Below are positions 1 through 8,675 of a stretch of 64,000 nt of DNA, piece after piece. Positions within the stretch are counted from its first letter, which is position 1; every line of letters begins with the position of its first letter. A program made the translations under genes and the position numbers. Source of the DNA: Bacteroidota bacterium (GTDB lineage Bacteria; Bacteroidota; Bacteroidia; B-17B0; B-17BO); assembly GCA_025356715.1 (NCBI GenBank), contig JANXRU010000146.1, positions 53,558 through 117,557 on the forward strand. The letters are read 5' to 3'. The notes beneath the pieces are model-generated. The model made no database searches. It saw only the letters and a list, made by a program, of their open reading frames with translations, and was not told the origin of the DNA.

Positions 1-1
1 T

Positions 2-73
2 ACTGGTATTTATTTTATGCAAGTGAGAACAGGAAATGAAATACAAACTATTAAACTGATGAAAACACAGTAA
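2..73 (+). CDS. C-terminal end of a T9SS-secreted protein (partial)
   Basis: Only the last 23 codons are inside the window, ending at a TAA at 71-73. The residues TGIYFMQV followed after a short turn by TIKLMK match the final strands of a type A T9SS sorting domain (pattern GxYxxxV...KxxK). Such domains direct export across the outer membrane by the type IX system and are cleaved at the cell surface. The rest of the protein lies to the left, so its function cannot be read. A strong hairpin follows within 20 bases. Confidence 0.6.
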   Translation, partial: TGIYFMQVRTGNEIQTIKLMKTQ

Positions 74-89
74 TAATTATTAATCTATC

Positions 90-124
90 AAAAAAATCCT
101 TCCAAGCTTTGGAGGGATTTTTTT
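90..124. terminator. Bidirectional intrinsic terminator
   Basis: An 11-bp stem (AATCCTTCCAA with TTGGAGGGATT, one G-T wobble) is flanked by A-runs on the left and T-runs on the right, so it can stop transcription in both directions. It lies between the convergent T9SS protein and the GT2 gene, as expected. Confidence 0.8.
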
Positions 125-126
125 GA

Positions 127-1155
127 TTAGAATTTAAGTTCGGAAAAAAATTTCTTTTGTTTAATAAAGTGCTCCTTAACAATGCTTCCTTTAAAAGTGC
201 CTTTAAATGAAGTATTTTTTTTGAGAGGTTTTACATCCTTACGTAATTTCCACCATTTACCAATCTTAAAAAAATAATCAACGTGTGCTCTATGTACAGC
301 CCCACTATATTTTGGAAATCCATTTAACAGAAAAAAAACAGAACTTAATAAATCTAAAAAGGCACGGAATGGGATAAGCCAGATTAGTTTACTTAACGGT
401 AAGTTTTTAGTAAGCATAATTAAACTGTTTCTAAAATTTAGATATGTTTTTTCCGGACTCATTTTGTTTAGCGTTCCACCCCCAACATGGTAAACAAAAC
501 TTTTAGGAATAACTTTTAAAGTATATCCTGCAAGCTGCATTCGCCAGCATAAATCAACCTCTTCCATGTGGGCAAAAAAATGTTCGTCAAACCCTCCAAC
601 CTCATAAAATACTTTTGCTCTCACAAATAAACAAGCTCCTGTTGCCCAAAAAATATATTCTTCGGTGTCATACTGGTGGGTATCTTCTTCCAACGATTCA
701 AAAATTCTTCCTCTGCAAAAAACATAACCTAAACTATCAATATAACCACCGCTCGCTCCTGCATATTCAAATTGATTTTTATTTTTATAATCCAACATTT
801 TGGGTTGGCAAGCGGCAAGTTGTTTGTCAAATTCCATCACTTCAATAACTGGTTCAATCCAATGGTTTGTAACTTCAATATCATTATTTAGCAAAACATA
901 GTAATCGGCACTAACATGTTTTAGTGCATGATTATAACCACCGGCATATCCATAATTAGCATCATTTTTAACAATCTTAATTTGAGGAAAATTTGTTCTA
1001 ACATATTCCAATGAATCATCTGTTGAATAATTATCGGCAATAACAATTTCAAGATTAGGATACGTTGAATTTACAACATTGGGTAAAAATTGCTCGAGCA
1101 AACTTTTTCTATTCCAGTGAACAATAACTACAGCAACTTTGGGAAATTGATTCAT
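127..1155 (-). CDS. GT2 family glycosyltransferase (WcaE/rhamnosyltransferase-like)
   Basis: 342 aa. The N-terminal GT-A fold shows VAVVIVHWNR at residues 7-16, the nucleotide-binding region IVIADNYSTDD near 37-47, a DxD-equivalent LLNNDIEV at 88-95 and the acceptor-side motif MEEVDLCWR at 197-205. A hydrophobic stretch near 255-285 suggests membrane association. Family members transfer sugars from nucleotide donors to surface polysaccharides or glycolipids; donor and acceptor cannot be deduced. It is last in a minus-strand group after the 119-aa protein, with a 21-base gap, and ends at the shared terminator. Family assignment is firm, substrate unknown. Confidence 0.88.
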   Translation of the reverse strand: MNQFPKVAVVIVHWNRKSLLEQFLPNVVNSTYPNLEIVIADNYSTDDSLEYVRTNFPQIKIVKNDANYGYAGGYNHALKHVSADYYVLLNNDIEVTNHWIEPVIEVMEFDKQLAACQPKMLDYKNKNQFEYAGASGGYIDSLGYVFCRGRIFESLEEDTHQYDTEEYIFWATGACLFVRAKVFYEVGGFDEHFFAHMEEVDLCWRMQLAGYTLKVIPKSFVYHVGGGTLNKMSPEKTYLNFRNSLIMLTKNLPLSKLIWLIPFRAFLDLLSSVFFLLNGFPKYSGAVHRAHVDYFFKIGKWWKLRKDVKPLKKNTSFKGTFKGSIVKEHFIKQKKFFSELKF

Positions 1156-1176
1156 GCTTAAATTTCTCTCTACGAA

Positions 1177-1536
1177 TTAACTCTTATATGGCACAAATAC
1201 AAAACTGGCAATGCTTGTGGTGATGAGCATTACACACATGAATTTTTTAGGGTCTTTATAAGCTTTAGTAAATGCGTTTTTCTTAGATTCAAGAATCAAA
1301 TTTTTTTCAACCATTTCTTCCATAGTAGTTGCATAAATATTAAATGTGCCTGCCTGATCATTTTTATCAATAATGAGTTCACCCAACTTCACATCTTGCT
1401 CGGTAGCAATAAAAATTGGATACTGGGTAAATCCTTCAGCCATCATATCAGCCGAAACTTCTTTAATCATCTCATCATAAATTTGGAGGTCAACTTTTAG
1501 ATTCTCTATTAATTTATTGAATTCTTCTTCTATCAT
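1177..1536 (-). CDS. Conserved small protein, function unknown
   Basis: 119 aa, starting at ATG. It is acidic and helical at the N-terminus (MIEEEFNKLIENLKVDL), has a central region of mixed strands and one hydrophobic segment at the C-terminus (FMCVMLITTSIASFVFVPY) that could be a membrane anchor or buried strand. There is no signal peptide and no motif I recognise. It sits between nadE (65 bases upstream) and the GT2 gene (21 bases downstream) on the same strand, so it is probably co-transcribed. I considered GldC because gldB is near, but the sequence does not resemble it. Confidence 0.7.
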   Translation of the reverse strand: MIEEEFNKLIENLKVDLQIYDEMIKEVSADMMAEGFTQYPIFIATEQDVKLGELIIDKNDQAGTFNIYATTMEEMVEKNLILESKKNAFTKAYKDPKKFMCVMLITTSIASFVFVPYKS

Positions 1537-1600
1537 AATTAGCTGTTAGCAATTTACTATACATTTTTTTCAACGGACTATGTCTTGCAACCACAAAAAA

Positions 1601-3259
1601 TCAACTTAAATACTTAGCCACAATGGGCATTCTTCTTCCAAATCCAAATGATTTTGAAGATACGCGCAAAATGGGTGGTGCTTGTAAACGCTTCCATTCA
1701 TTGATGTTTACTAACTTCAAAATACGTTTTACTAAATCCTCATCAAAACCATTGGCAATAATTTCATTGGGACTTTTTCTTTCTTCAATGTATTGAAATA
1801 AGATAGCGTCCAACAAATCATAATCGGGTAAGGAATCACTATCCTTTTGGTCGGGTCTTAGCTCTGCAGAAGGAGGTTTTGAAATAATTTGTTGCGGTAT
1901 TATTTCGTCTTCTGCATTCATCAAATTGGCTAATTCATACACTTCATTTTTATACAAATCACCAATTACCGAAAGCCCTCCACACATATCTCCATAAAGT
2001 GTTCCGTAGCCAACTGCCAGTTCACTTTTATTGGATGTGTTCAACAAAATATATCCAAACTTATTACACAACGCCATCAAAATAATTCCTCTACTTCGCG
2101 ATTGCATATTTTCTTCGGTGATATTAAAAACTGTTCCTTCAAATTGCGGAGCTAACGTTTTTTCGAGCGCATTAAATGTTTCTTCAATAGAAATAATTTC
2201 ATATTGCACACCTAATTTTTTTGCCATTTGCAATGCATCATCTACTGAATGTTGTGATGAAAATCTTGAAGGCATTAATACTACTCTCACATTTTCTTTA
2301 CCTAATGCTTCAATAGCTAAAACCAATACCACAGCCGAATCGATACCTCCTGAAAGACCAAGAATCGTTTTTTGAAAACCTTGCTTCCTAAAATATTCTT
2401 TGATACCCAATACCAATGCACTTCTCACATTTTGCATATTGGTGGCAGCAGTTTTTATTTTTTTTTGTTGAAGAGATTGAACACGTTTTTCGGCAATATT
2501 TAATTCATATAAACCTGCATCTTCTTCAAAAGAATTAAGCGTATCAATTACGTTAGCATCTTTATCCAACACCATCGAACCGCCATCAAAAATAAGATGA
2601 GTTTGTGCACCAATATGATTTACATAAAATAATGGAATAGGGTATTTTTTTACATTATCAATCATCACTTGCTTTCTATTTTCAATTTGTGTTTTTGAAA
2701 AAGGTGAAGCTGCAATATTAATCATCACATCAGGTTGTTGTTTCATCAACTCATCCATCGGATTAATAATATACATTGGATTTTCATTAATATTCCATAG
2801 GTCTTCGCAAATGGTTAATGCAATTTTGCATCCTTTAAATTCAATAATTTCAAAGTGTTTATTGGGTTCAAAATACCTATACTCATCAAAAATATCATAG
2901 TTGGGTAAAAGGGTTTTATGCCTCACCGCATTTACTTTTCCATCACACAAAAAATAGGCCGTGTTGAATAAATCTTTTCCTTCGATTTTTGGGTTGATAG
3001 TTGGTGATCCAATAATAGCAGCAATGCCAATACAGGCTTTTGCAATTTGATGTACGCTATCGTTACATTGATTAATGAAATCTCTAAACTCTAAAAAATC
3101 ACGAGGTGGATACCCACAAATGGAAAGTTCGGAGAATACAATTAAATCAGCACCATCTAATTTTGCTTGATGGATGCGTTGAATAATTTTTGTTTTATTA
3201 AACTCAAAATTACCTGTGTGATAATTGAGTTGGGCAAGTGCTATTTTTAGTGGTTGCAA
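1601..3259 (-). CDS. nadE: Glutamine-dependent NAD+ synthetase
   Basis: 552 aa, full length for the two-domain enzyme that makes NAD+ from deamido-NAD+, ATP and glutamine in the cytoplasm. The N-terminal nitrilase-like amidase domain carries the Glu-Lys-Cys triad as E44 (FSELSICGY), K115 (RHKTLLPNY) and C151 (LTICEDLW). The synthetase domain starts near residue 275 with the pyrophosphate loop SGGIDS at 303-308 and TSNKSELAVGYGTLYGD downstream. The start codon is TTG at 3257-3259: the homologous start KIALAQLNYH lies four residues in and no nearby ATG is in frame. The upstream PorT-like gene ends 17 bases away, so the two are likely one transcript. Confidence 0.96.
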   Translation of the reverse strand: MQPLKIALAQLNYHTGNFEFNKTKIIQRIHQAKLDGADLIVFSELSICGYPPRDFLEFRDFINQCNDSVHQIAKACIGIAAIIGSPTINPKIEGKDLFNTAYFLCDGKVNAVRHKTLLPNYDIFDEYRYFEPNKHFEIIEFKGCKIALTICEDLWNINENPMYIINPMDELMKQQPDVMINIAASPFSKTQIENRKQVMIDNVKKYPIPLFYVNHIGAQTHLIFDGGSMVLDKDANVIDTLNSFEEDAGLYELNIAEKRVQSLQQKKIKTAATNMQNVRSALVLGIKEYFRKQGFQKTILGLSGGIDSAVVLVLAIEALGKENVRVVLMPSRFSSQHSVDDALQMAKKLGVQYEIISIEETFNALEKTLAPQFEGTVFNITEENMQSRSRGIILMALCNKFGYILLNTSNKSELAVGYGTLYGDMCGGLSVIGDLYKNEVYELANLMNAEDEIIPQQIISKPPSAELRPDQKDSDSLPDYDLLDAILFQYIEERKSPNEIIANGFDEDLVKRILKLVNINEWKRLQAPPILRVSSKSFGFGRRMPIVAKYLS

Positions 3260-3276
3260 ATCGTGTACAAAGATAT

Positions 3277-3972
3277 TTAAAACATAACTCCCAAATGTAG
3301 GGCTACAAAATTCATATTGGCTTTCCAGCGAGATTCGTCAGTAAAGTTATTCAATGCGTTATCATACCTAAAACCAGCGACTAATAACGTATTTCCGAAT
3401 GCGTTATACTGAATACCTCCACCAAAAATAATGGATGAGCGAAAAAAATTAACGCTTTGACTTAAGTCGCCATTGTTTTGTAAAGTATATTTATCAACTG
3501 GATCAGGATTATTTACATCTACATTTGATGCATTAAGAACAGATGAAGTAATATCTGCTTTAGCTCTTATATTATAACTCATTCCTAAACCGAACTCTGC
3601 ATAATATCGCAAATATCCAATCTCTTTTGTTCGCATTTTTATGATAAATGGAACATTGATATATTGCATTTTGTATTGGTATTCCATGTTTGTTGTTCCC
3701 GCATTTTTTTCCTTCACATATACCGAATCGGGTTTAATACTTCCTCCATAAGTTCCGATACTAAATTCAGTTCCGAAAGAATAATTTTCACTTACAAAAT
3801 AATCTAAAACCAGTCCATAAGATAGATTTACTTTTGGGCTTCCGGTGCTTATAGACTTACTATCTGTGCTTGTCCAGGTATATTGTGGAGAGAATTTAAC
3901 GCCCATTTTTATTTGAGAGAAAACAGGGTTTATCATTAACCAAAAAATTATTAAGATGAATATTTTTCGCAT
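3277..3972 (-). CDS. PorT-like outer-membrane beta-barrel protein
   Basis: 231 aa with a clear signal peptide (MRKIFILIIFWLMINPVFSQ) followed by alternating amphipathic strands ending in a terminal aromatic-type strand (FVALHLGVMF). This is the PorT/outer-membrane beta-barrel domain architecture. PorT itself is needed for T9SS in other Bacteroidota, but the family is large, so specific PorT identity is only possible. Its start is 17 bases from the divergent gldB start, and it leads the minus-strand group with nadE. The gldB neighbourhood favours a T9SS or gliding link; this is inference. Confidence 0.72.
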   Translation of the reverse strand: MRKIFILIIFWLMINPVFSQIKMGVKFSPQYTWTSTDSKSISTGSPKVNLSYGLVLDYFVSENYSFGTEFSIGTYGGSIKPDSVYVKEKNAGTTNMEYQYKMQYINVPFIIKMRTKEIGYLRYYAEFGLGMSYNIRAKADITSSVLNASNVDVNNPDPVDKYTLQNNGDLSQSVNFFRSSIIFGGGIQYNAFGNTLLVAGFRYDNALNNFTDESRWKANMNFVALHLGVMF

Positions 3973-3977
3973 AAAAC

Positions 3978-3985
3978 TATTTTTG
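3978..3985 (+). promoter_or_regulatory. -7 element of gldB
   Basis: TATTTTTG is an exact match to the Bacteroidota -7 consensus TAnnTTTG. It ends only 4 bases before the gldB ATG at 3990, so initiation at the usual distance would fall at or next to the start codon. I see no clear TTTG -33 element at the right spacing. Confidence 0.45.
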
Positions 3986-3989
3986 TTAC

Positions 3990-5036
3990 ATGTTCAAAAA
4001 TAAGAGAAACAATTTATCGGTTATAGTAGTATTGTGCACACTTATGTTAGTGAGTGCTTGCAATGGTTGTAAAAAACATACAGTTAATATTAAAATTCCT
4101 AACCATTATGAATCTGCAAAAATAATGCGTTTTGAAAAAGAATTATTTTCTATTGATACCAATCAAACAGAAATCGGTCTTAAAAAATTGTATCAAAAGT
4201 ATGGTATTTTTTATCTTTCGTATGCACGAGATTTAATGGCATTAAAAGATGATAAAACGGATTCGTTATTTATCAGACCAATGAGTATGGTGGTAAAATA
4301 TAAACCTTTCAGGTTGCTTGAAAAAACGGTTGATTCAGCCTTTTCGGATATAAAAAATATAGAAGATGAATTGGGGTTGGCAACAGCTATTTACAAACAA
4401 GAATTTCCTAAAAAAACTACTCCACATTATGTAACTTTTATTTCGGAATACGCCTACGCAAATGTTACTTATGATAGCGTGATGTGCATTGGTTTGGATA
4501 TGTATATGAATGAAACACTCGGAAAATTTTATCGTGCATTAGAGTTTCCTGAATTTATGATTCGGAAATTACGAAGAGAATATGTGGTTCCAAATACCAT
4601 AAAAGCTCTTGGTATTAGCCAGTTTGAAGAACAAACCATAAAAGATAAACGCTTTATTGCAACCATGATTTTTGAGGGCAAAGTAAGATATTTTATGAAT
4701 GCACTTTTACCTTATACTGTTGATACAATTATTATGGGTTACACTGCCGAACAATTAAAATGGTGTTATGAAAATGAAGGAGAAGTTTGGGCACATTTTA
4801 TTGAAAAAGATTTGTTGTATAAAGATGAACAATCTACTTTTATGCGCTACTTCAATGATGGCCCATTTACCTCTGCTGATGGCGTTCCACCCGAATCAGC
4901 TCCTGCTATTGGCGTGTTTGAAGGTTGGCAAATTGTAAAAAAATATATGAAAGAAAATCCATCCATTACTTTAGAAGAGTTGATGAATGAAACTGATTTT
5001 GAAAAAATTTTAAAGCAAAGTAAATACAGACCGTAA
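3990..5036 (+). CDS. gldB: Gliding motility lipoprotein GldB
   Basis: 348 aa. The N-terminus is a lipoprotein signal with lipobox LVSAC near residues 20-24, so the mature protein is lipid-anchored. The body matches the GldB family in length and sequence character, including the C-terminal block with PAIGVFEGWQIVKKYMKE. In gliding Bacteroidota GldB is required for motility and is linked to the gliding/T9SS machinery; its biochemical role is unknown. The usual partner gldC is not next to it here: the next gene is a convergent WG-repeat protein. The start is fixed by the lipobox and by the close divergent neighbour. Confidence 0.85.
   Translation: MFKNKRNNLSVIVVLCTLMLVSACNGCKKHTVNIKIPNHYESAKIMRFEKELFSIDTNQTEIGLKKLYQKYGIFYLSYARDLMALKDDKTDSLFIRPMSMVVKYKPFRLLEKTVDSAFSDIKNIEDELGLATAIYKQEFPKKTTPHYVTFISEYAYANVTYDSVMCIGLDMYMNETLGKFYRALEFPEFMIRKLRREYVVPNTIKALGISQFEEQTIKDKRFIATMIFEGKVRYFMNALLPYTVDTIIMGYTAEQLKWCYENEGEVWAHFIEKDLLYKDEQSTFMRYFNDGPFTSADGVPPESAPAIGVFEGWQIVKKYMKENPSITLEELMNETDFEKILKQSKYRP
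3995..4002 (-). promoter_or_regulatory. -7 element of the porT-like/nadE group
   Basis: On the minus strand this reads TATTTTTG, an exact TAnnTTTG. It lies inside the first codons of gldB and would give a leader of roughly 17 bases for the PorT-like gene. Together with the element at 3978-3985 it forms an overlapping divergent promoter pair. No convincing -33 partner is visible. Confidence 0.4.
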
Positions 5037-5090
5037 GAATAATGTATTGATATGTTGATGTGAAAATGTAAGTGGAATTATACTTCCTTA

Positions 5091-6218
5091 TTATTTTTCA
5101 TTTAGCTTTGGCAATAGGCTTCCTTGTTTATTTATATACAATGCAACTCCATTATAAATAATATCAGCAACACCATTATCAAACGACCCTACTGCATCAA
5201 AATCGGCAGGAATAATTAAGCTTCCTGCTGCATCAATAAACCCCCATTTCCTTTTAATTAATACTGCACACATTCCTTCGCGATACACGCTTGCATTATC
5301 AAAAACATGACGTAAAACCAATGTTCCATTTTTATCAATAAATCCCCATTTTCCATCTTTTAAAACAGCGGCTTTGCCTTCACTAAATGGTTTCACATTA
5401 TCATATATAAGCGGGATTTTTATTTCTCCCTCACCATTTATAAAGCCATATTTATTATTTGCTGCATTCCAAATAGCAGCCATTCCTTCGGTAAAATCAT
5501 AAGCCATATCAAATTTTGGTTTGATAACCACATTTCCTTTTGTATCTACATATCCATATTTTCCCAATCCATCAATCACAGCTTTATTTTCAAAAAAATG
5601 ATCGATGTTTCCATATTCGGCTTTTAAAATCATTTCGCCTTTGGTATTAATAAGACCATATTTTTTTTTCAGTTGAACTCTTGCCAAATCTTCATCAAAA
5701 TCATCAGCATCTTCATATAAAAAATTAATCATCAGATTTCCTTTGGTATCAATATATCCAAACTTATAACCAAGCGTAATGATATCATGATTGAACTTTA
5801 AAACATGATCGTCAACTTGCTTTGAAACAACAGCTAAACCATTTTTAAATTTTCTGGCTTCATAAATCGTATCACCTAAATTAATTACACGTTGTCCTTT
5901 TGTATTGATATAATATTTTTTGTGGTTGAAATCATTAACAGCGGCAAGTCCTTCAGAAAATGGACTGATGAATTGATACAAAGACGTATCAACTATACGC
6001 ACATTTTTTTCGTTAATAATACAAGGTAAATTTTTGAGTGCAACTACGGCAAACCCATCTTTAAAATCATCGGCATAATCATACATTGCCGGAATAACCA
6101 TTCTTCCAATCTGATCCATATATCCCCATTTTCCTTTTACCTCCATTGGGAATAATTTTGTTTGAGCTGATGCTGCAATTGTGATAAAAGTTAATACAAT
6201 CAATACTGCCTTTTTCAT
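5091..6218 (-). CDS. Secreted WG-repeat protein
   Basis: 375 aa from the ATG at 6216-6218, which gives a clean signal peptide (MKKAVLIVLTFITIAASAQ); a start 16 codons upstream would add non-signal sequence. The mature part is about nine copies of the WG repeat, each like KWGYMDQIGRMVIPAMYDYA with a following F.eG.A.V block. The family forms repetitive beta structures and is common in Bacteroidota envelopes; no enzymatic role is established. A near-consensus -7 (TATTTTAG) lies 4 bases before this ATG. It is convergent with gldB. Confidence 0.85.
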   Translation of the reverse strand: MKKAVLIVLTFITIAASAQTKLFPMEVKGKWGYMDQIGRMVIPAMYDYADDFKDGFAVVALKNLPCIINEKNVRIVDTSLYQFISPFSEGLAAVNDFNHKKYYINTKGQRVINLGDTIYEARKFKNGLAVVSKQVDDHVLKFNHDIITLGYKFGYIDTKGNLMINFLYEDADDFDEDLARVQLKKKYGLINTKGEMILKAEYGNIDHFFENKAVIDGLGKYGYVDTKGNVVIKPKFDMAYDFTEGMAAIWNAANNKYGFINGEGEIKIPLIYDNVKPFSEGKAAVLKDGKWGFIDKNGTLVLRHVFDNASVYREGMCAVLIKRKWGFIDAAGSLIIPADFDAVGSFDNGVADIIYNGVALYINKQGSLLPKLNEK

Positions 6219-6330
6219 GTTGCTAAAATAGTAAAGAGGTTTTAAGTGCGAAGTAAATAATATCAACAGTTAGTCCATCATAGTTCTTAGTTTAAAATAT
6301 TACCCATTAACCCAAAACAATCAACTAAAA

Positions 6331-6368
6331 ACTGTGAACCATGAACTATCGACTATTAACCATCGACC
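6331..6368. repeat. Heptamer tandem repeat upstream of recG
   Basis: Five consecutive 7-base units plus a partial sixth follow the consensus ACYRTNN with no spacing error from 6331 to 6368. They lie in the divergent gap between the WG-repeat gene and recG, just before the recG promoter region. The units differ mostly at positions 6 and 7, so this is an old or degenerate array rather than a fresh slippage product. Confidence 0.7.
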
Positions 6369-6390
6369 AAAAAAACTATACTTGCAATAC

Positions 6391-8487
6391 ATGTCGTTTT
6401 TAAAAACACCGATAGAATATTTAAAAGGAGTAGGCACTGCAAGAGCCGAAATGCTCAAAAAAGAGATGGGAATTTTTGTGTTCTCAGATTTGCTTTTTCA
6501 TTTTCCTTATCGTCATGTTGATCGTTCAAATGTGTATACTATTTCTGAAATTAGTGGAGAGATGCCGTACATTCAATTGAAGGGTAAAATTATGAATTTT
6601 AGAACCATTGGAAAAAGTAAAGCCGAACGCTTGGTGGCTGATTTAATAGATGCAAGCGGACAAATAGAATTGGTGTGGTTTCAGGGAGCAAAATGGGTGC
6701 GCGAAGCTGTAAAAGAAAACAAAGAATACATGGTGTTTGGCAAGCCAACGGAGTTTAATGGAAACATTAATATTGCCCATCCAATTATTGATGAACCTGA
6801 TGCGGCCGGACAAAAAAAATATCTCCGCATTATGCCATTTTATACTGCTACAGAGCGGATGAAAACTAAAGGGCTTGATACAAAAGCACTGATGAAATTG
6901 ACCAATAATTTATTGAATGATGCTAAGTTTTCTATCGAAGAAAATTTGCCTCAGTCGGTTATATCATCACAACAATTAATATCACGCAAAGAAGCCCTCA
7001 TACAAATACATTTTCCTGAAAGTGCTGATAAATTAAAACAAGCCGAGCAACGATTAAAATTTGAAGAACTATTTTTTATTCAACTGCGATTACTTCGATT
7101 TAAATTAAAACGCACACAATTATTTAATGGCATCAAACTCGAAAAAATTGGAGATTATTTTAATACTTTCTACAAAGAAAAACTTCCGTTTGAATTAACG
7201 GATGCTCAAAAACGTGTTATCAAAGAAATAAGAAGTGATGTAAAAAGTAACAAGCAAATGAACCGTTTATTGCAAGGAGATGTGGGCAGCGGAAAAACAG
7301 TTGTGGCTTTAATGTGTATGCTCATAGCACTTGATAATAATTATCAGGCGGCAATGATGGCACCAACGGAAATCCTTGCGCAGCAACACTTCCAAACTGT
7401 TACCACCTTACTTGGCGATATGCCGGTGAAAGTAAAATTACTCACGGGTTCTACTTCAACCAAAGAAAGAAAATTGATTCATGAAGGCATTTTAAATGGA
7501 GAAATTAATATTTTAATTGGGACTCATGCACTTATTGAACAAATCGTTCAGTTTAAAAATTTAGGATTGGTTATCATTGATGAGCAACATCGTTTTGGTG
7601 TGGAGCAACGATCAAAACTATGGAAGAAAAATCAATACCCTCCGCACGTATTGGTTATGACTGCAACGCCTATTCCGCGCACATTGGCCATGACTTTATA
7701 TGGTGATTTAGATACCTCGATTATAAATGAATTACCTGCCGGAAGAAAACCCATCAGAACAGAACATCGCTTTGATGCAAACCGCTTACGAGTGATTGGT
7801 TTTATGAAAGAAGAAATTGCCAAAGGCAGGCAAGTATATGTAGTGTACCCACTTATTGCTGAAAGTGAAAAATTAGATTACATGAATTTGATGGATGGAT
7901 ATGAAAACTTTTGCAGAGATTTTCCTCAACCACAATATCAAATTTGTATGGTGCATGGCAAAATGAAACCTGTTGATAAAGACAGAGAGATGCAACGTTT
8001 TATAAAAGGACAAGCACATATTATGGTGGCTACAACAGTGATTGAAGTGGGGGTAAATGTTCCTAATGCAAGTGTAATGATTATTGAAAGTGCCGAGCGT
8101 TTTGGGTTATCACAGTTGCATCAATTACGAGGAAGAGTTGGGCGTGGTTCTGACCAATCTTTTTGTATTTTAATGACGAGTTTTAAACTTAGTGCTGATG
8201 CTAAATTACGCATTAAAACAATGTGTGAAACCAATGACGGATTTAAAATTTCGGAAGTGGATTTAAAACTTCGAGGGCCAGGAGAATTAGAAGGAACACA
8301 ACAAAGCGGAGTGCTTGATTTACGTATTGCTGATATTGCCAAAGATCAATTTATTTTACAACAAGCACGACAAGAAGCGCAACATATTTTAGATAACGAC
8401 CCCACATTAAGCACACCTGAAAACATACAACTGCTCAACTATTTTACGGAGTATTCAAAACACAATAAATGGGGAAGGATTTCTTAA
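6391..8487 (+). CDS. recG: ATP-dependent DNA helicase RecG
   Basis: 698 aa from the ATG at 6391, where the homologous N-terminus FLKTPIEYLKGVG begins; an upstream ATG at 6334 would translate the heptamer repeat and is unlikely. RecG regresses stalled replication forks and processes branched DNA. The wedge/OB domain occupies the first ~250 residues. The helicase core follows with Walker A GDVGSGKT, the DEQH box in IIDEQHRFGVEQR, motif III VMTATPIPRT and motif VI QLRGRVGRG. The TRG-type C-terminus is present. A near-consensus -7, TATACTTG, ends 6 bases before the ATG. Confidence 0.96.
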   Translation: MSFLKTPIEYLKGVGTARAEMLKKEMGIFVFSDLLFHFPYRHVDRSNVYTISEISGEMPYIQLKGKIMNFRTIGKSKAERLVADLIDASGQIELVWFQGAKWVREAVKENKEYMVFGKPTEFNGNINIAHPIIDEPDAAGQKKYLRIMPFYTATERMKTKGLDTKALMKLTNNLLNDAKFSIEENLPQSVISSQQLISRKEALIQIHFPESADKLKQAEQRLKFEELFFIQLRLLRFKLKRTQLFNGIKLEKIGDYFNTFYKEKLPFELTDAQKRVIKEIRSDVKSNKQMNRLLQGDVGSGKTVVALMCMLIALDNNYQAAMMAPTEILAQQHFQTVTTLLGDMPVKVKLLTGSTSTKERKLIHEGILNGEINILIGTHALIEQIVQFKNLGLVIIDEQHRFGVEQRSKLWKKNQYPPHVLVMTATPIPRTLAMTLYGDLDTSIINELPAGRKPIRTEHRFDANRLRVIGFMKEEIAKGRQVYVVYPLIAESEKLDYMNLMDGYENFCRDFPQPQYQICMVHGKMKPVDKDREMQRFIKGQAHIMVATTVIEVGVNVPNASVMIIESAERFGLSQLHQLRGRVGRGSDQSFCILMTSFKLSADAKLRIKTMCETNDGFKISEVDLKLRGPGELEGTQQSGVLDLRIADIAKDQFILQQARQEAQHILDNDPTLSTPENIQLLNYFTEYSKHNKWGRIS

Positions 8488-8490
8488 CAA

Positions 8491-8655
8491 TCCTTCTTTG
8501 AGGAAGGTGGCTCACGAAGTGAGACGGAAGGTGCAATTTTTGTTAGTCGAAAGTCGTATTGCTTCGCAAGACTTTACCCCCAGTTACGCAAGAGCGCGCC
8601 ACCCCTCTTGAGGGCATTGAAAAGAAAGTGTGAAAAAATCTGTGAAATCTGTGGC
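8491..8655. repeat. REP/REPIN-like palindromic intergenic element
   Basis: This non-coding gap between convergent recG and the SDR gene holds several hairpins: CTCAC-gaa-GTGAG near 8510-8520, AAAGTC...TTGC-ttc-GCAA-GACTTT near 8550-8575, and CCCTC-tt-GAGGG near 8602-8613. The outer parts, CCTTCTTTGAGGAAGGTGGC on the left and GCCACCCCTCTTGAGGG on the right, are imperfect inverted copies. It ends with AATCTGTGAAATCTGTGGC (8637-8655), which recurs at 28972. The arrangement resembles REP doublets; it may also act as a terminator. Confidence 0.55.
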
Positions 8656-8675
8656 TATTATTTGCGCTATAAAAT

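Noticed and set aside
1177..1536. GldC identity for the 119-aa protein
   Set aside because: Its sequence lacks the GldC pattern; only its size and neighbourhood are suggestive.
6331..6368. CRISPR array
   Set aside because: The heptamers are contiguous without spacers and no cas genes are present.
6334..6390. Longer RecG start
   Set aside because: It would translate the heptamer array and lies upstream of the conserved N-terminus.
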